Below, piece after piece: positions 1 through 8,438 of a stretch of DNA of 37,142 nt (its first letter is position 1; every line of letters begins with the position of its first letter). The position numbers and the translations under genes were made by a program. The stretch is from SURF-21 sp964462595 (GTDB taxonomy: Bacteria; Actinomycetota; Geothermincolia; Geothermincolales; RBG-13-55-18), in NCBI GenBank assembly GCA_964462595.1, contig CAYWXM010000052.1:1-37142 (forward strand), read 5' to 3'. The notes beneath the pieces are model-generated. The model had not been told where the DNA came from, ran no database searches, and saw only the letters and a program-made list of their open reading frames with translations.

Positions 1-47
1 CCAGGCCTTCCCCTCGCTTCGCTCCGTCCAGGCACGGGCACCGCCAC

Positions 48-64
48 GCCGCCCTGTGGGCGGC
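48..64 (-). terminator. Hairpin downstream of the metallophosphoesterase gene
   Basis: A perfect 7-bp stem (GCCGCCC and GGGCGGC) with a 3-nt loop lies 36 nt past the stop codon of the minus-strand metallophosphoesterase gene. No T-tract follows, so it is at best a weak or factor-dependent terminator. The rest of positions 1-100 is GC-rich and shows no gene. Confidence 0.3.
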
Positions 65-100
65 CCGGTCGCTTCCGCGATGCATACTGTCGTGCGTTGG

Positions 101-922
101 TTATAAATCCGAGCCGATGATCTCGCGCATCACTCCGGACAACTCGCGCTGGGTCTCGTTTATCCCCAGGCCGAATTGCGCTATCACGTTGCGCCCCTCA
201 AAAGGAAACTTTCGGAAGATCTTGACCAAGTCCTCCCTTATCTCGATCACGTTGTAGCAGGGTTTCGTATGCCCGCGCAGGCGCAGCGAGGATATGGTGC
301 CGGCATTGACCACGTACATATCCTCGAGCCTCCACACGTATGGCACATGCTTGTGTCCAGTCAGGACCAGGTCTACACCTGCATATATCAGGATCTCGAG
401 GACGTCTCCCGCGTCGGCCACTATGTTCCTCTCCCTCCCCGTGCCGGGTACGGGGAGCAGGTGATGGTGCAGGGCGAAGATCTTGAACCCCTCAACGGAA
501 TGGAACTTGTCGACAATACTCGAGTATTTTTCCCTGCCTATCTGCCCGGAATCGAGGTCGGGCTCACTCGAGTCCATCCCCATCACGTATACCCCTTCCC
601 ATGCCATATCCTGGAATAGAGGCCCGAATAGCTCCTGGAAATGCAGGTATCCAACGTTGCGCGAATCGTGGTTTCCGGGTATTACCAGGACGCGCTCGCA
701 TTCCAGCCCGTCCAGGTAGGATTTCGCCGTCATGTATTCCTGGCGAAAGCCCTCGTTGGTCAGATCCCCGGTGACCACCACAATATCCGGCTGCAGCTCG
801 TTGAGCTCGAGTATGGTGCGGTTCATGAGATTGGCCACGAAGTGATAGGAACCGACGTGTAAGTCGGAGATGTGCGCAACCACCACGGGGCTTTTGCTTA
901 TCGGGTAGATCCTCGGCGGCAT
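101..922 (-). CDS. Calcineurin-like metallophosphoesterase
   Basis: This 273-residue protein carries the full calcineurin-like phosphoesterase metal-binding set: HISDLHVG near the N terminus, GDLTN, GNHD, an HHH stretch (LHHHL) in the middle and LTGHKH near residue 190. Such proteins hydrolyse phosphomonoesters or phosphodiesters, for example cyclic nucleotides, with a two-metal centre; the substrate cannot be told from sequence. No signal peptide is visible, so it is probably cytoplasmic. I chose the ATG at 922; an in-frame GTG at 931 is the alternative, and a GGAG lies just upstream of both. It is the last gene of the minus-strand run hom-thrC-kinase-phosphoesterase, with about 110 bp separating it from the kinase gene, so co-transcription is possible but not certain. 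Confidence 0.85.
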   Translation of the reverse strand: MPPRIYPISKSPVVVAHISDLHVGSYHFVANLMNRTILELNELQPDIVVVTGDLTNEGFRQEYMTAKSYLDGLECERVLVIPGNHDSRNVGYLHFQELFGPLFQDMAWEGVYVMGMDSSEPDLDSGQIGREKYSSIVDKFHSVEGFKIFALHHHLLPVPGTGRERNIVADAGDVLEILIYAGVDLVLTGHKHVPYVWRLEDMYVVNAGTISSLRLRGHTKPCYNVIEIREDLVKIFRKFPFEGRNVIAQFGLGINETQRELSGVMREIIGSDL

Positions 923-1035
923 GGCCAACACGCTCCACAGGGTTGATTTTTTCAGCCCACTCCGGCAGGTGCACCTGCTTCTTCTCGCGATACTAACTGC
1001 CTCTATTTAACCAATATATCATAAAACCAGGGCCG

Positions 1036-2238
1036 CTAAGGCCTCCTGGAGCGCTCTATAAGCAGGTCCAGGAGTTGCCAGGCCGGGACGGAAGTGAAAC
1101 TCCCGTAAGCCGCTCCCTTCTCGCTGAACGACCTGCCCTGGTCGGGTACCGCATGCGGATAGTAGATGGCGAACGGGACCGGGTCGGCCACGTGAGTACG
1201 AACCGCCAGCGGCGTATAATGGTCGGGCATGAGCAGGAAGGCGAAATCCTCGCCCGTGCGGACGCTTTCGTCGAGAAAAGCGCCTGCGATCTTGGCGTCG
1301 AACTCCTCCAGTGCCTTTACCTTGGCTTCCCAGTCTCCCGCATGGCCTGCCTCGTCCGGCGCTTCCACGTGCACGTAAACCAGGTCTATGCGGCCGAGGC
1401 TCTCCAGCGCGTAACGCGCCTTGGCCGAATAATCGGTGTCGTAGTACCCCGTGGCCCCAGGTACTTCGATCACCTCCATTCCCGCCTGCTTTCCCAGGCC
1501 TTTGAGGAGATCAACGGCGGTGACTATGGCGCCGGCCAGGCCGTACTTCTCCGCTATGGTAGGCATGGAGGACAGCCTGCCCTGGCCCCAGGGCCAGATC
1601 ATGTTCGCGGGCTGCAAACCCCTCTCTTCCCGCCACGAGTTAACGCTGTGGCCGGCAAGCATGCGCCGGGACATGCGTATCAGGGCTCTCAACCTCTGCG
1701 CGCCGGGCCCCACGGGCAGGATATCATCGATCTTCTCTCCCACCATGTCGTGGGGAGGCAGGCAACGGTCCTCCAGGTGCTGCAGGCCTTTGAGGACCAT
1801 GAGGTGGCGGTAACTTACGCCGTTATAAAACGCGGTGTACTCGTCCTCCAGCTTTTCCCGGAGCGATGCGACGAGTTGACTTGCCTCCTCGGTGGTGATA
1901 TGCCCCGCGCAGTAGTCGAGGAGACGGCCTTCGCCTTCCGTTACCAGGTTGCACCGGAAGGCCACGTCCTCCCTGCCCAGCGGCACTCCCATGCTCACTG
2001 CCTCCAGCGGCCCCCGCCCCGAGTAATACTTACGCGGGTCATAGCCGAGGATGGAGCAGTTTGCCACGTCGCTGCCCGGCGTCATCCCCTCGGGGACGGT
2101 GACGGCGGTACCTGTCAGCCCCTCCCGGGCCAGGAAATCCATATTAGGGGTGTGCGCGGCCTCCAGGGGGGTCAGGTTACCGTATCTATCCACCGGGTAA
2201 TCGGCGGCTCCGTCCGGGACCAGGATAACGTATTTCAT
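1036..2238 (-). CDS. Phosphoglycerate-mutase-like protein, probable homoserine kinase
   Basis: This 400-residue member of the alkaline-phosphatase superfamily resembles archaeal-type cofactor-independent phosphoglycerate mutase (ApgM). Visible are the first metal-ligand motif VPDGAAD, the nucleophile region TPGSDVANCSILGYDP with its serine, VHVEAPDEAGHAGD, and a C-terminal MPDHYTPLAVRTH with DPVPFAIY. One branch of this family has long been proposed to act as homoserine kinase, ATP + homoserine to O-phosphohomoserine, in genomes lacking ThrB. Here it lies directly after homoserine dehydrogenase and threonine synthase, and no ThrB-type GHMP kinase is seen in the window, so homoserine kinase is the better call than a glycolytic mutase. 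The start is the ATG at 2238 behind GAGGTGAGG; a longer in-frame start at 2265 is less likely. The gene is 46 bp from thrC. Confidence 0.75.
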   Translation of the reverse strand: MKYVILVPDGAADYPVDRYGNLTPLEAAHTPNMDFLAREGLTGTAVTVPEGMTPGSDVANCSILGYDPRKYYSGRGPLEAVSMGVPLGREDVAFRCNLVTEGEGRLLDYCAGHITTEEASQLVASLREKLEDEYTAFYNGVSYRHLMVLKGLQHLEDRCLPPHDMVGEKIDDILPVGPGAQRLRALIRMSRRMLAGHSVNSWREERGLQPANMIWPWGQGRLSSMPTIAEKYGLAGAIVTAVDLLKGLGKQAGMEVIEVPGATGYYDTDYSAKARYALESLGRIDLVYVHVEAPDEAGHAGDWEAKVKALEEFDAKIAGAFLDESVRTGEDFAFLLMPDHYTPLAVRTHVADPVPFAIYYPHAVPDQGRSFSEKGAAYGSFTSVPAWQLLDLLIERSRRP

Positions 2239-2284
2239 CCTCACCTCTTTTCCAAAGTGGAACAAACCGGGCTTTGATGCGCGA

Positions 2285-3340
2285 TCAGAGACCCAGTATC
2301 TCCAGGATCGTCTCCATGCGAGGAGGCACCGCCCTCGGCTTCTCGACGACTTTCACCGCCAGGTCGGGGTCCTTGAGGCCGTGGCCGGTGAGCACGCACA
2401 CCACCAGCGACCCCCGGGGCAGTTCCCCGCGCTGGAAGCTCTTGTATAATCCGGCAACGGACGCCGCCGATGCCGGCTCGACGAAGACGCCCTCTCGTTC
2501 AGCCAGCAGGCGGTATGCTTCCAGTATCTCTTCGTCGGACACCATGTCTATGCGGCCATGCGATTCCTCGGCCGCGCGGACCGCTTTCTCCCAGCTGGCG
2601 GGGTTTCCTATGCGTATGGCGGTGGCCAGGGTCTCGGGGTCCTCTACTATATGGCCCCTTACGATAGGGGCCGCGCCCTCCGCTTGCCAACCCATCATGC
2701 AGGGGAGCGATCCTATCCTGCCAGCTTCTCGGTATTCCCGGTATCCCTTCCAGTAGGCGGTGATATTGCCTGCATTACCAACTGGTATATAATGGTAGTC
2801 GGGAGCGCGCCCCAGTACATCGCATATCTCGAAAGCACCGGTCTTCTGCCCCTCGATCCGATACGGGTTCAGGGAGTTCACCAGCACTATGGGATAATCC
2901 TCGCTTATCTTGCGCACCAGCTGCAACGCCTGGTCGAAGTTGCCGTCCACGGCGATGACCTTGGCCCCGTGGATCAACGCCTGCGCCAGCTTGCCCAGCG
3001 CGATAGCCCCGCTCGGTATCAGCACGGCGCAGTCTATGCCCGCCCGGGTCGCGTAGGCAGCGGCGGAGGCGCTGGTATTGCCGGTGGAGGCACAGATCAC
3101 AGCCTTCGCGCCTTCCTCCACGGCCTTGGAAAGCGCCATGGTCATCCCCCTGTCCTTAAAGGATCCTGTGGGGTTAAGGCCCTCGTATTTCAGAAATACC
3201 CTGCACCCCAGCTGCTCGCTGATATAGGCGGCCTCCACCAGCGGCGTGTTGCCCTCGAGTAGGGTGACAAGCGGTGTGCTCTCGCTTACGGGAAGGAAGT
3301 CCCGGTAAGCATCTATAACGCCCCTCCATACAGAACCCAA
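2285..3340 (-). CDS. thrC: Threonine synthase
   Basis: This 351-residue PLP enzyme of fold type II converts O-phosphohomoserine to threonine. The PLP-binding lysine is K62 in NPTGSFKDRG; the substrate-loop ASTGNTSAS and the phosphate-binding PVGNAGN are both present. The length fits the short class of bacterial threonine synthases, which lack the long N-terminal extension. Translation appears to start at the TTG at 3340, because GGAGG lies just upstream at a suitable distance and no ATG fits. It sits between hom and the mutase-like kinase gene in the same direction, making a three-gene threonine branch. Cysteate synthase and similar relatives are alternatives by sequence alone, but context strongly favours threonine. 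Confidence 0.93.
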   Translation of the reverse strand: MGSVWRGVIDAYRDFLPVSESTPLVTLLEGNTPLVEAAYISEQLGCRVFLKYEGLNPTGSFKDRGMTMALSKAVEEGAKAVICASTGNTSASAAAYATRAGIDCAVLIPSGAIALGKLAQALIHGAKVIAVDGNFDQALQLVRKISEDYPIVLVNSLNPYRIEGQKTGAFEICDVLGRAPDYHYIPVGNAGNITAYWKGYREYREAGRIGSLPCMMGWQAEGAAPIVRGHIVEDPETLATAIRIGNPASWEKAVRAAEESHGRIDMVSDEEILEAYRLLAEREGVFVEPASAASVAGLYKSFQRGELPRGSLVVCVLTGHGLKDPDLAVKVVEKPRAVPPRMETILEILGL

Positions 3341-3454
3341 TGCTTTCCTCCATAATCAACCGCGGCTTCCCGGCGAACACGGCGCGGTGCCCGCCCTCCT
3401 GCCGCGTTTCCGCCGATCTTGTGACGGGCAGATCGCTCAGCTACTGTTCGCTAT

Positions 3455-4762
3455 CTAAACTTCCTCCACCGCGGGGTCCTCGACCCTGATCACGCTGACA
3501 ATGCGGTTTACCGCTTCCATCTCCCTCAGCCCGTCCACGGTGGCGCGCAGCTTCTCCTCCCGCACGGCATGGGTGATGAGCACGATGCGCGCCTCCCTGC
3601 CCGTACCGTGCTGTATCACCGACTTGATGCTCACCCCGTTATCCCCGAAGACCCCGGCGATACTGGCCAATACTCCCGGGCGGTCGGGGACGTCGAAGAT
3701 CATGAAGTAGCGGCAGAGCACGTCCTTCATGTCCCTTATGGGCTTTTCGTAGAAACAGGTACAGCCCACCATGCGCCCGCCGGACAGCATGTTGCGGGCT
3801 ATGGAGATGATGTCGCCTACCACGGCGCTCGCTGCCGGCAGGGAGCCGGCGCCCTTTCCGTAGAACATCAGTTCGCCGACGGCGTTCCCGGACACGAAGA
3901 TGGCGTTGTTCTCGTCCCTTACCGAGGCCAGGGGATGATCGGCGGGGATCATGGTGGGATGCACCCTCACGCTGACGCCTTCCTCCTCGTCCTTGGCCAC
4001 GGCCAGCAGCTTGATAGCGTAACCGAAATCCCGTCCGAATGCTATGTCGTCGGAGGTGATACCGGATATACCTTCTGTATAGACATCTCCCATGGTCACG
4101 CGCGAATTGAAAGCCATGGACGCAAGGATGGCGAGTTTCGCGGCCGCATCCCTTCCCTCGACGTCGGCACTGGGGTCCGCCTCGGCATATCCCAGGGACT
4201 GGGCCTTGGCGACAGCCTGGGAAAATGACAGCCCTTCCTCGCTCATGCGCGTCAACACGTAGTTGGTGGTGCCGTTGACTATTCCCAGTATCTGGCTTAT
4301 CTTGTTTCCGGCCAGGCTCTGTTTCAAAGGCAGCAATATGGGGATGCCACCCCCCACGCTGGCTTCGAATGCCACGTCGACCCCCGCTTTCTCGGCCGCT
4401 TGCAGGACCTCACCTCCACAGGTGCTCATGAGCTCCTTGTTCGCGGACACCACGTGCTTCCCGGCGGCGATGGCCGCTATGACGAAGGTACGCGCGGGTT
4501 CGGCCCCACCCATGACCTCAACGATAATATCGATCTGCGGATCCTCGATCACCGCTGCGGCGTCGGTGGTGAGCATGTCCTCCTCTATTTCCACGTGTCT
4601 AAGGTCGGCGAAATCCCTCACCGCGACTTTTTTCACCTCTATCTCGCACCCCGTACGCCGGGAGATCAATTCCGCGTTATCCCTCAGGATACGGATGACC
4701 CCCGAGCCCACGGTACCGCACCCGATCTGCCCCAGACGTATGAGCTTCTTTCCTTCCGCCAT
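3455..4762 (-). CDS. hom: Homoserine dehydrogenase with ACT domain
   Basis: This 435-residue enzyme reduces aspartate semialdehyde to homoserine with NAD(P)H. The N-terminal Rossmann motif GQIGCGTVGSG is at residues 11-21, the VSANKELMS stretch carrying a catalytic-site lysine is near residue 110, and the family signature region ILGIVNGTTNYVLTRM follows. Residues from about 350 form an ACT regulatory domain (FDVPDRPGVLASIAG), the usual site of threonine feedback. The start is the ATG at 4762, five bases after GGAGG; an in-frame extension upstream to 4870 has no ribosome site and would run past the promoter. The gene heads the minus-strand threonine cluster, 114 bp ahead of thrC, and is divergent from the hexulose-phosphate-synthase fusion. 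Confidence 0.95.
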   Translation of the reverse strand: MAEGKKLIRLGQIGCGTVGSGVIRILRDNAELISRRTGCEIEVKKVAVRDFADLRHVEIEEDMLTTDAAAVIEDPQIDIIVEVMGGAEPARTFVIAAIAAGKHVVSANKELMSTCGGEVLQAAEKAGVDVAFEASVGGGIPILLPLKQSLAGNKISQILGIVNGTTNYVLTRMSEEGLSFSQAVAKAQSLGYAEADPSADVEGRDAAAKLAILASMAFNSRVTMGDVYTEGISGITSDDIAFGRDFGYAIKLLAVAKDEEEGVSVRVHPTMIPADHPLASVRDENNAIFVSGNAVGELMFYGKGAGSLPAASAVVGDIISIARNMLSGGRMVGCTCFYEKPIRDMKDVLCRYFMIFDVPDRPGVLASIAGVFGDNGVSIKSVIQHGTGREARIVLITHAVREEKLRATVDGLREMEAVNRIVSVIRVEDPAVEEV

Positions 4763-4799
4763 GTGTTCCTCCAGGTCCATGCATGATTCGAATATGGTT

Positions 4800-4831
4800 A
4801 TTCTAACAGGATACGACCCTTCTGAAGAAGG
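4800..4831 (-). promoter_or_regulatory. hom promoter with overlapping palindrome
   Basis: On the minus strand TGTTAGAAT (4808-4800) forms an extended -10 element about 37 bases ahead of the hom start codon. The perfect inverted repeat CCTTCT-GA-AGAAGG at 4818-4831 covers the place where a -35 hexamer would sit (4823-4828), making it a good candidate repressor operator. The promoter is read from sequence only. Confidence 0.45.
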
Positions 4832-4927
4832 CTTGCAGGCGCGAAAATCTCCTGCCGCGGGGTAAAACACCCCCGGGCGCCGCCTGCATGCGAACCGAGG
4901 CCCGTGCCGAAATGCAACCTAATAGCG

Positions 4928-4936
4928 TGATATAAT
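4928..4936 (+). promoter_or_regulatory. Extended -10 promoter, leaderless start
   Basis: TGATATAAT is a consensus extended -10 element (TGnTATAAT). It ends only seven bases before the ATG at 4944, so the expected transcription start falls at or next to the start codon. No Shine-Dalgarno sequence is present, so the mRNA is probably leaderless. No clear -35 is seen, as is common with extended -10 promoters. Confidence 0.7.
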
Positions 4937-4943
4937 CCTTTTT

Positions 4944-6239
4944 ATGAAACCAAAGGAACCCGTGTTGCAGGTGGCCCTGGACTTCCTCGACCTCGAAAGG
5001 GCGATCCAGGTCGCGTCGGAAGCCGTCGCCGGGGGCGTCGACTGGATCGAGGCCGGTACTCCCCTGATCAAGAGCGAGGGCCTCAACGCCGTCCGGGAAC
5101 TGCGCCGGCGTTTTCCGGATCGCATCATCATCGCGGACATGAAGACCATGGACGCGGGAAGGGCAGAGGTGGAGGCTGCAGCCAAGGCCGGCGCCAATAT
5201 AATCGACGTGTTGGGAGCGGCTTCCGACGCCACCGTGAAAGAGTGCGTGGAGGCGGCCAACAACTACGGTGCCGAGATCATAGTGGACCTCATCGAGGTC
5301 GGGGATCCCGTGGACCGGGCGCGAGCCGCAGAGGCGGCAGGCGCAGATTACATAGCCGTGCACACGGCCATAGACGTGCAGATGCGCGGCGGGGACCCCT
5401 TCGAGAGGCTCAAGGTAGTGGCCAATACCGTGGACATTCCCATAGCCGTGGCCGGGGGTATCAATTCGGAGACGGCGGCGCTAGCGGTGGAGAGCGGCGC
5501 GGATATCGTCATCGTAGGCGGCGCCATCATCAAGAGCAAGGACGCGCGCAAGGCGGCCGAGGAGATCAAACAGGCCATGCTCACCGGCAAGGCGGTGAGG
5601 ACGGACCTTTATAAGCGGGTCGACCTCAAGAACGTCAGGGAGATACTCTTACGGGTATCCACCCCCAATATATCCGATGCCATGCACCGTTCCGGGGAAC
5701 TGGAGGGAATACTGCCCATAAGCCCGGGCATGAAGATGGCGGGGCCCGCGCTGACCGTGCGCTCTTATCCCGGCGACTGGGCCAAGCCCGTGGAGGCCAT
5801 CGACCTGGCCGAGGAGGGCGACGTCATCATCATCGAAGCCGGCGGAAAGGCGCCCGCGTTGTGGGGCGAGCTGGCTACCCACAGCGCCATCCAGAAAAAG
5901 GTGGCCGGGGTGGTCATCGACGGCGCCATCCGCGACACGGTGGATATACGAGAGCTCGGCTTTCCCGCCTTCTCCCGTATCATCACCCCCACCGCCGGGG
6001 AACCCAAGGGCTTCGGCGAGATCAACGTCCCCGTCAAGGTCGGAGGCAGGCGCGTCTTTCCCGGTGACTGGGTCGTGGGTGACGACGACGGGGTGGTGAT
6101 CATCCCCAGGGATAAAGTGGTGGAGATCACTAACCGGGCCATGGACGTGCTGGAGAAAGAGAACCGCCTGCGCGGGGAGATCGACGCGGGATCTACTTTG
6201 TCTCAGGTAGCCTATCTCGAAAAATGGGAGAAGCACTGA
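4944..6239 (+). CDS. Fused 3-hexulose-6-phosphate synthase and RraA-like protein
   Basis: This 431-residue protein has two domains. Residues 1 to about 210 are an OMP-decarboxylase-superfamily barrel of the hexulose-phosphate-synthase type: VALD at 10-13, the hallmark DMKTMD with D65, K67 and D70, and the phosphate-binding VAGGI and IVGGAI loops. Such enzymes condense formaldehyde with ribulose 5-phosphate, or run in reverse to make pentoses. Residues from about 220 are RraA-like (a class II pyruvate aldolase/RNase-regulator fold) and keep the G...RD pattern in VVIDGAIRDTVDIREL. Fusions of this kind are known mainly from archaea, where they serve pentose-phosphate supply. No separate 6-phospho-3-hexuloisomerase gene is seen nearby. 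The gene is monocistronic, with a leaderless promoter, and converges on the PP2C-like gene. Exact substrates of either half are inference. Confidence 0.85.
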   Translation: MKPKEPVLQVALDFLDLERAIQVASEAVAGGVDWIEAGTPLIKSEGLNAVRELRRRFPDRIIIADMKTMDAGRAEVEAAAKAGANIIDVLGAASDATVKECVEAANNYGAEIIVDLIEVGDPVDRARAAEAAGADYIAVHTAIDVQMRGGDPFERLKVVANTVDIPIAVAGGINSETAALAVESGADIVIVGGAIIKSKDARKAAEEIKQAMLTGKAVRTDLYKRVDLKNVREILLRVSTPNISDAMHRSGELEGILPISPGMKMAGPALTVRSYPGDWAKPVEAIDLAEEGDVIIIEAGGKAPALWGELATHSAIQKKVAGVVIDGAIRDTVDIRELGFPAFSRIITPTAGEPKGFGEINVPVKVGGRRVFPGDWVVGDDDGVVIIPRDKVVEITNRAMDVLEKENRLRGEIDAGSTLSQVAYLEKWEKH

Positions 6240-6282
6240 CCGGGGCAACCCACATACCCGGCTCAGACAACACCGTACGGGC

Positions 6283-6948
6283 TCATTCCTTGCGGCGGCG
6301 CCACTTGCTCAACCACTGTTTTTTTGCCAGGTCCGCCGGGCTGTCCTCTTCCGGGGCCGACACGGCTTCCTCGCCCTCCTCTTCCGGCTGCTTCCCGGCA
6401 GGAGCCTCTCCGGTAAGCATGGCCGCTCCCTGGTAATTGGGGATCTCCCATATCAAGGCGGTCATGGGACCCTTGGCGCCCTTGCGCTCGGCAATAGCCG
6501 AGAGGAACATTGAAGCCTTGGCGGGATCGGCCGCGCGTTGCAGGATGATGGTCGCGTCGCGCGCCCCTATCACCTCGGACACCGCGGGATCGCACAGCAC
6601 CACGATGTCTCCGGGCTGTATCTGCGCTTCCTTCACCTCTATGTCCTCTCCGGCAGCGGAACCGAGAAGAGCGCCGCCATCGCCTTCCGTGCTGAAAACC
6701 GGACGCGCCTCCCTTTCGTGAAAGATGAAAAGCCCTCCGCCGCCGCCCCGGGCCGCGTAAGCGGTAGTGGTATCGGCGATAATGACCGCCAGGTCCAGGC
6801 CCAGACCTTCCCCGGGCCATTTTTCCGCCACGTGGCGGTGGATATGAAGCAGTGTGCGCTTAAGCACGCGGCCGTAATCCTGGACCTTGAGGTCTTGCCC
6901 CCTCTGCTTGAAGAATCCGTGCAGCAGCGCTATGGCGTATCGCCTCAT
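6283..6948 (-). CDS. Degenerate PP2C-like protein of unknown function
   Basis: At least 221 residues. The central pattern (LGLDLAVIIADTTTAYAARGG, then GDIVVLCDPAVSEVI) follows the layout of PP2C-family phosphatases, where the matching blocks normally read VGDSR and LCSDGL. Here the metal-binding aspartates appear lost, so it may be a pseudophosphatase. The C-terminal 50 residues are acidic, then basic, and look disordered. The ATG at 6948 is the first standard start, but the frame stays open and codon-like upstream to 7119. A strong GAGGAGG lies at the head of that stretch, yet no ATG, GTG or TTG follows it: a TTA sits at 7104-7102 where a start would be expected. True translation may therefore begin near 7113-7104 at an unusual codon. 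The gene follows lysA in the same direction. Confidence 0.6.
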   Translation of the reverse strand: MRRYAIALLHGFFKQRGQDLKVQDYGRVLKRTLLHIHRHVAEKWPGEGLGLDLAVIIADTTTAYAARGGGGGLFIFHEREARPVFSTEGDGGALLGSAAGEDIEVKEAQIQPGDIVVLCDPAVSEVIGARDATIILQRAADPAKASMFLSAIAERKGAKGPMTALIWEIPNYQGAAMLTGEAPAGKQPEEEGEEAVSAPEEDSPADLAKKQWLSKWRRRKE

Positions 6949-7171
6949 CTCGGTTTCTTCCAGGCCAGGCCTCTCGGAGCAGACGCCCGCAGCGAAGACC
7001 AGCCCTCGCGGGCTGTCGCCCCCTTTTAGCTCCAGGACGAAGAACGGGGCATCAGGCGAGCTGTCTCCCTGGCCATTATATGCGATGCCGATATTGGAGC
7101 TTAACCCTTCGATACCTCCTCACCTCCCGCTTGTACCTCTCTCCGCAGGGCGGTGCTTGCTTGCCTTATCG

Positions 7172-8419
7172 CTATGCCCAGGCACGTTCCCCACGCACCA
7201 GGTCGTCGTAGGTCTCTCTCTCCCTTATTACCACGAACCGGTTTCCGTCCACCATGACCTCCGCGGCGCGGCGGCGCGAATTGTAGTTGGAGGACATGGC
7301 GAAAGCATAGGCGCCCGCGCTCATCACAGCCAGCAACTCTCCCGGCTCGGCGCGGGGCAGCGCCCGCTCCCTGGCCAGGAAGTCGCCCGATTCGCAAACT
7401 GGACCCACCACGTCCACGGTCTCTACCTCGCGCTCCGCTTTCACCGCCGGGATTATCTCGTGATAGGAGCCATAGAGGCTGGGGCGGATGAGGTCGTTCA
7501 TCGCCGCGTCCACCACCAGGAACCCCTTCTCTCCGGTGTGTTTACGGTACAGGACTCGTGTTGCCAGTATACCGGCGTTACCCACGATCATGCGCCCGAT
7601 CTCGAGGATCACCGTGCAGCCCGATTCCTTGAGCACGGGACCCAGGGCCTGTGCGTAATCCCGCGGATAGGGTACCTCTTCCTGCCTGTACGGTATGCCG
7701 AAACCCCCTCCTATATTTATATACCGGATGTCCATGCCGCTTGCCTGCAGCCGCTTGACCAGGTCACCGACTATCGAGAGGCTTTCCTGGAACGGCTCCA
7801 CCCGGGTTATCTGCGAGCCTATATGCTGATGCATCCCCACGACCTCCACGTTGGGAAGCGACGAGGCACGTTCGTAGACGGATTGCGCTTCCTCGATGTC
7901 TATACCGAACTTCGCCTGCCGGAGCCCCGTGGCGATGTACGGGTGGGTATCGGCGTCCACGTCGGGATTTACTCGCAGGGCGATGCGCGCTTTCGTGCCC
8001 AGCTCGCCCGCCACCCGATCAAGCACGGACAGCTCGGTCGTCGATTCCACGTTAAACATGAGGATGTTCGACCGCAACGCGTAAGCCATTTCATCCTCGG
8101 TCTTGCCGATGCCCGCATAGACTATCTTCTGCGCCGGTACCCCCACCTTGAGAGCGCGAAAAAGCTCCCCGCCCGAAACGATGTCCGCTCCCGCTCCCTG
8201 CTCCGCCAGGCTCGAGAGTACTGCCAGGTTTGAATTCGCCTTGATCGAATAGCAGATGAGATGCTCGAGACCGGAAAAAGCTTCGTCCAGGCGGCGATAG
8301 TGTTCGCGCAGGGTACGCCGGCTATACACGTAAAGCGGCGTGCCTACTTCCTCCGCTATGCGCTGAACAGGCACATCCTCGCAATGGAGCATCCCATCCA
8401 GGTACTTGAACTCGTGCAT
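7172..8419 (-). CDS. lysA: Diaminopimelate decarboxylase
   Basis: This 415-residue fold-type III PLP enzyme decarboxylates meso-diaminopimelate to L-lysine, the last step of lysine synthesis. The PLP lysine is K60 in CYSIKANSN; GMHQHIGSQI, INIGGGFGIPY, EIGRMIVGNAG and the C-terminal CESGDF and AYAFAMSSNYN blocks are the usual active-site pieces. One small oddity is EIGR where most family members have EPGR. The start is the ATG at 8419, giving an N terminus (MHEFKYLDGMLHCEDVPV) typical of the family. It lies 19 bp after yjbQ and is followed by the PP2C-like gene, so the three genes form a likely operon. Confidence 0.95.
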   Translation of the reverse strand: MHEFKYLDGMLHCEDVPVQRIAEEVGTPLYVYSRRTLREHYRRLDEAFSGLEHLICYSIKANSNLAVLSSLAEQGAGADIVSGGELFRALKVGVPAQKIVYAGIGKTEDEMAYALRSNILMFNVESTTELSVLDRVAGELGTKARIALRVNPDVDADTHPYIATGLRQAKFGIDIEEAQSVYERASSLPNVEVVGMHQHIGSQITRVEPFQESLSIVGDLVKRLQASGMDIRYINIGGGFGIPYRQEEVPYPRDYAQALGPVLKESGCTVILEIGRMIVGNAGILATRVLYRKHTGEKGFLVVDAAMNDLIRPSLYGSYHEIIPAVKAEREVETVDVVGPVCESGDFLARERALPRAEPGELLAVMSAGAYAFAMSSNYNSRRRAAEVMVDGNRFVVIRERETYDDLVRGERAWA

Positions 8420-8438
8420 GTCTTCCCGGCACCGCTCC

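Noticed and set aside
1075..2277. Long open frame on the plus strand opposite the homoserine-kinase candidate
   Set aside because: It is antisense to a well-supported gene and its translation has no recognisable motif; long antisense frames are common at high GC.
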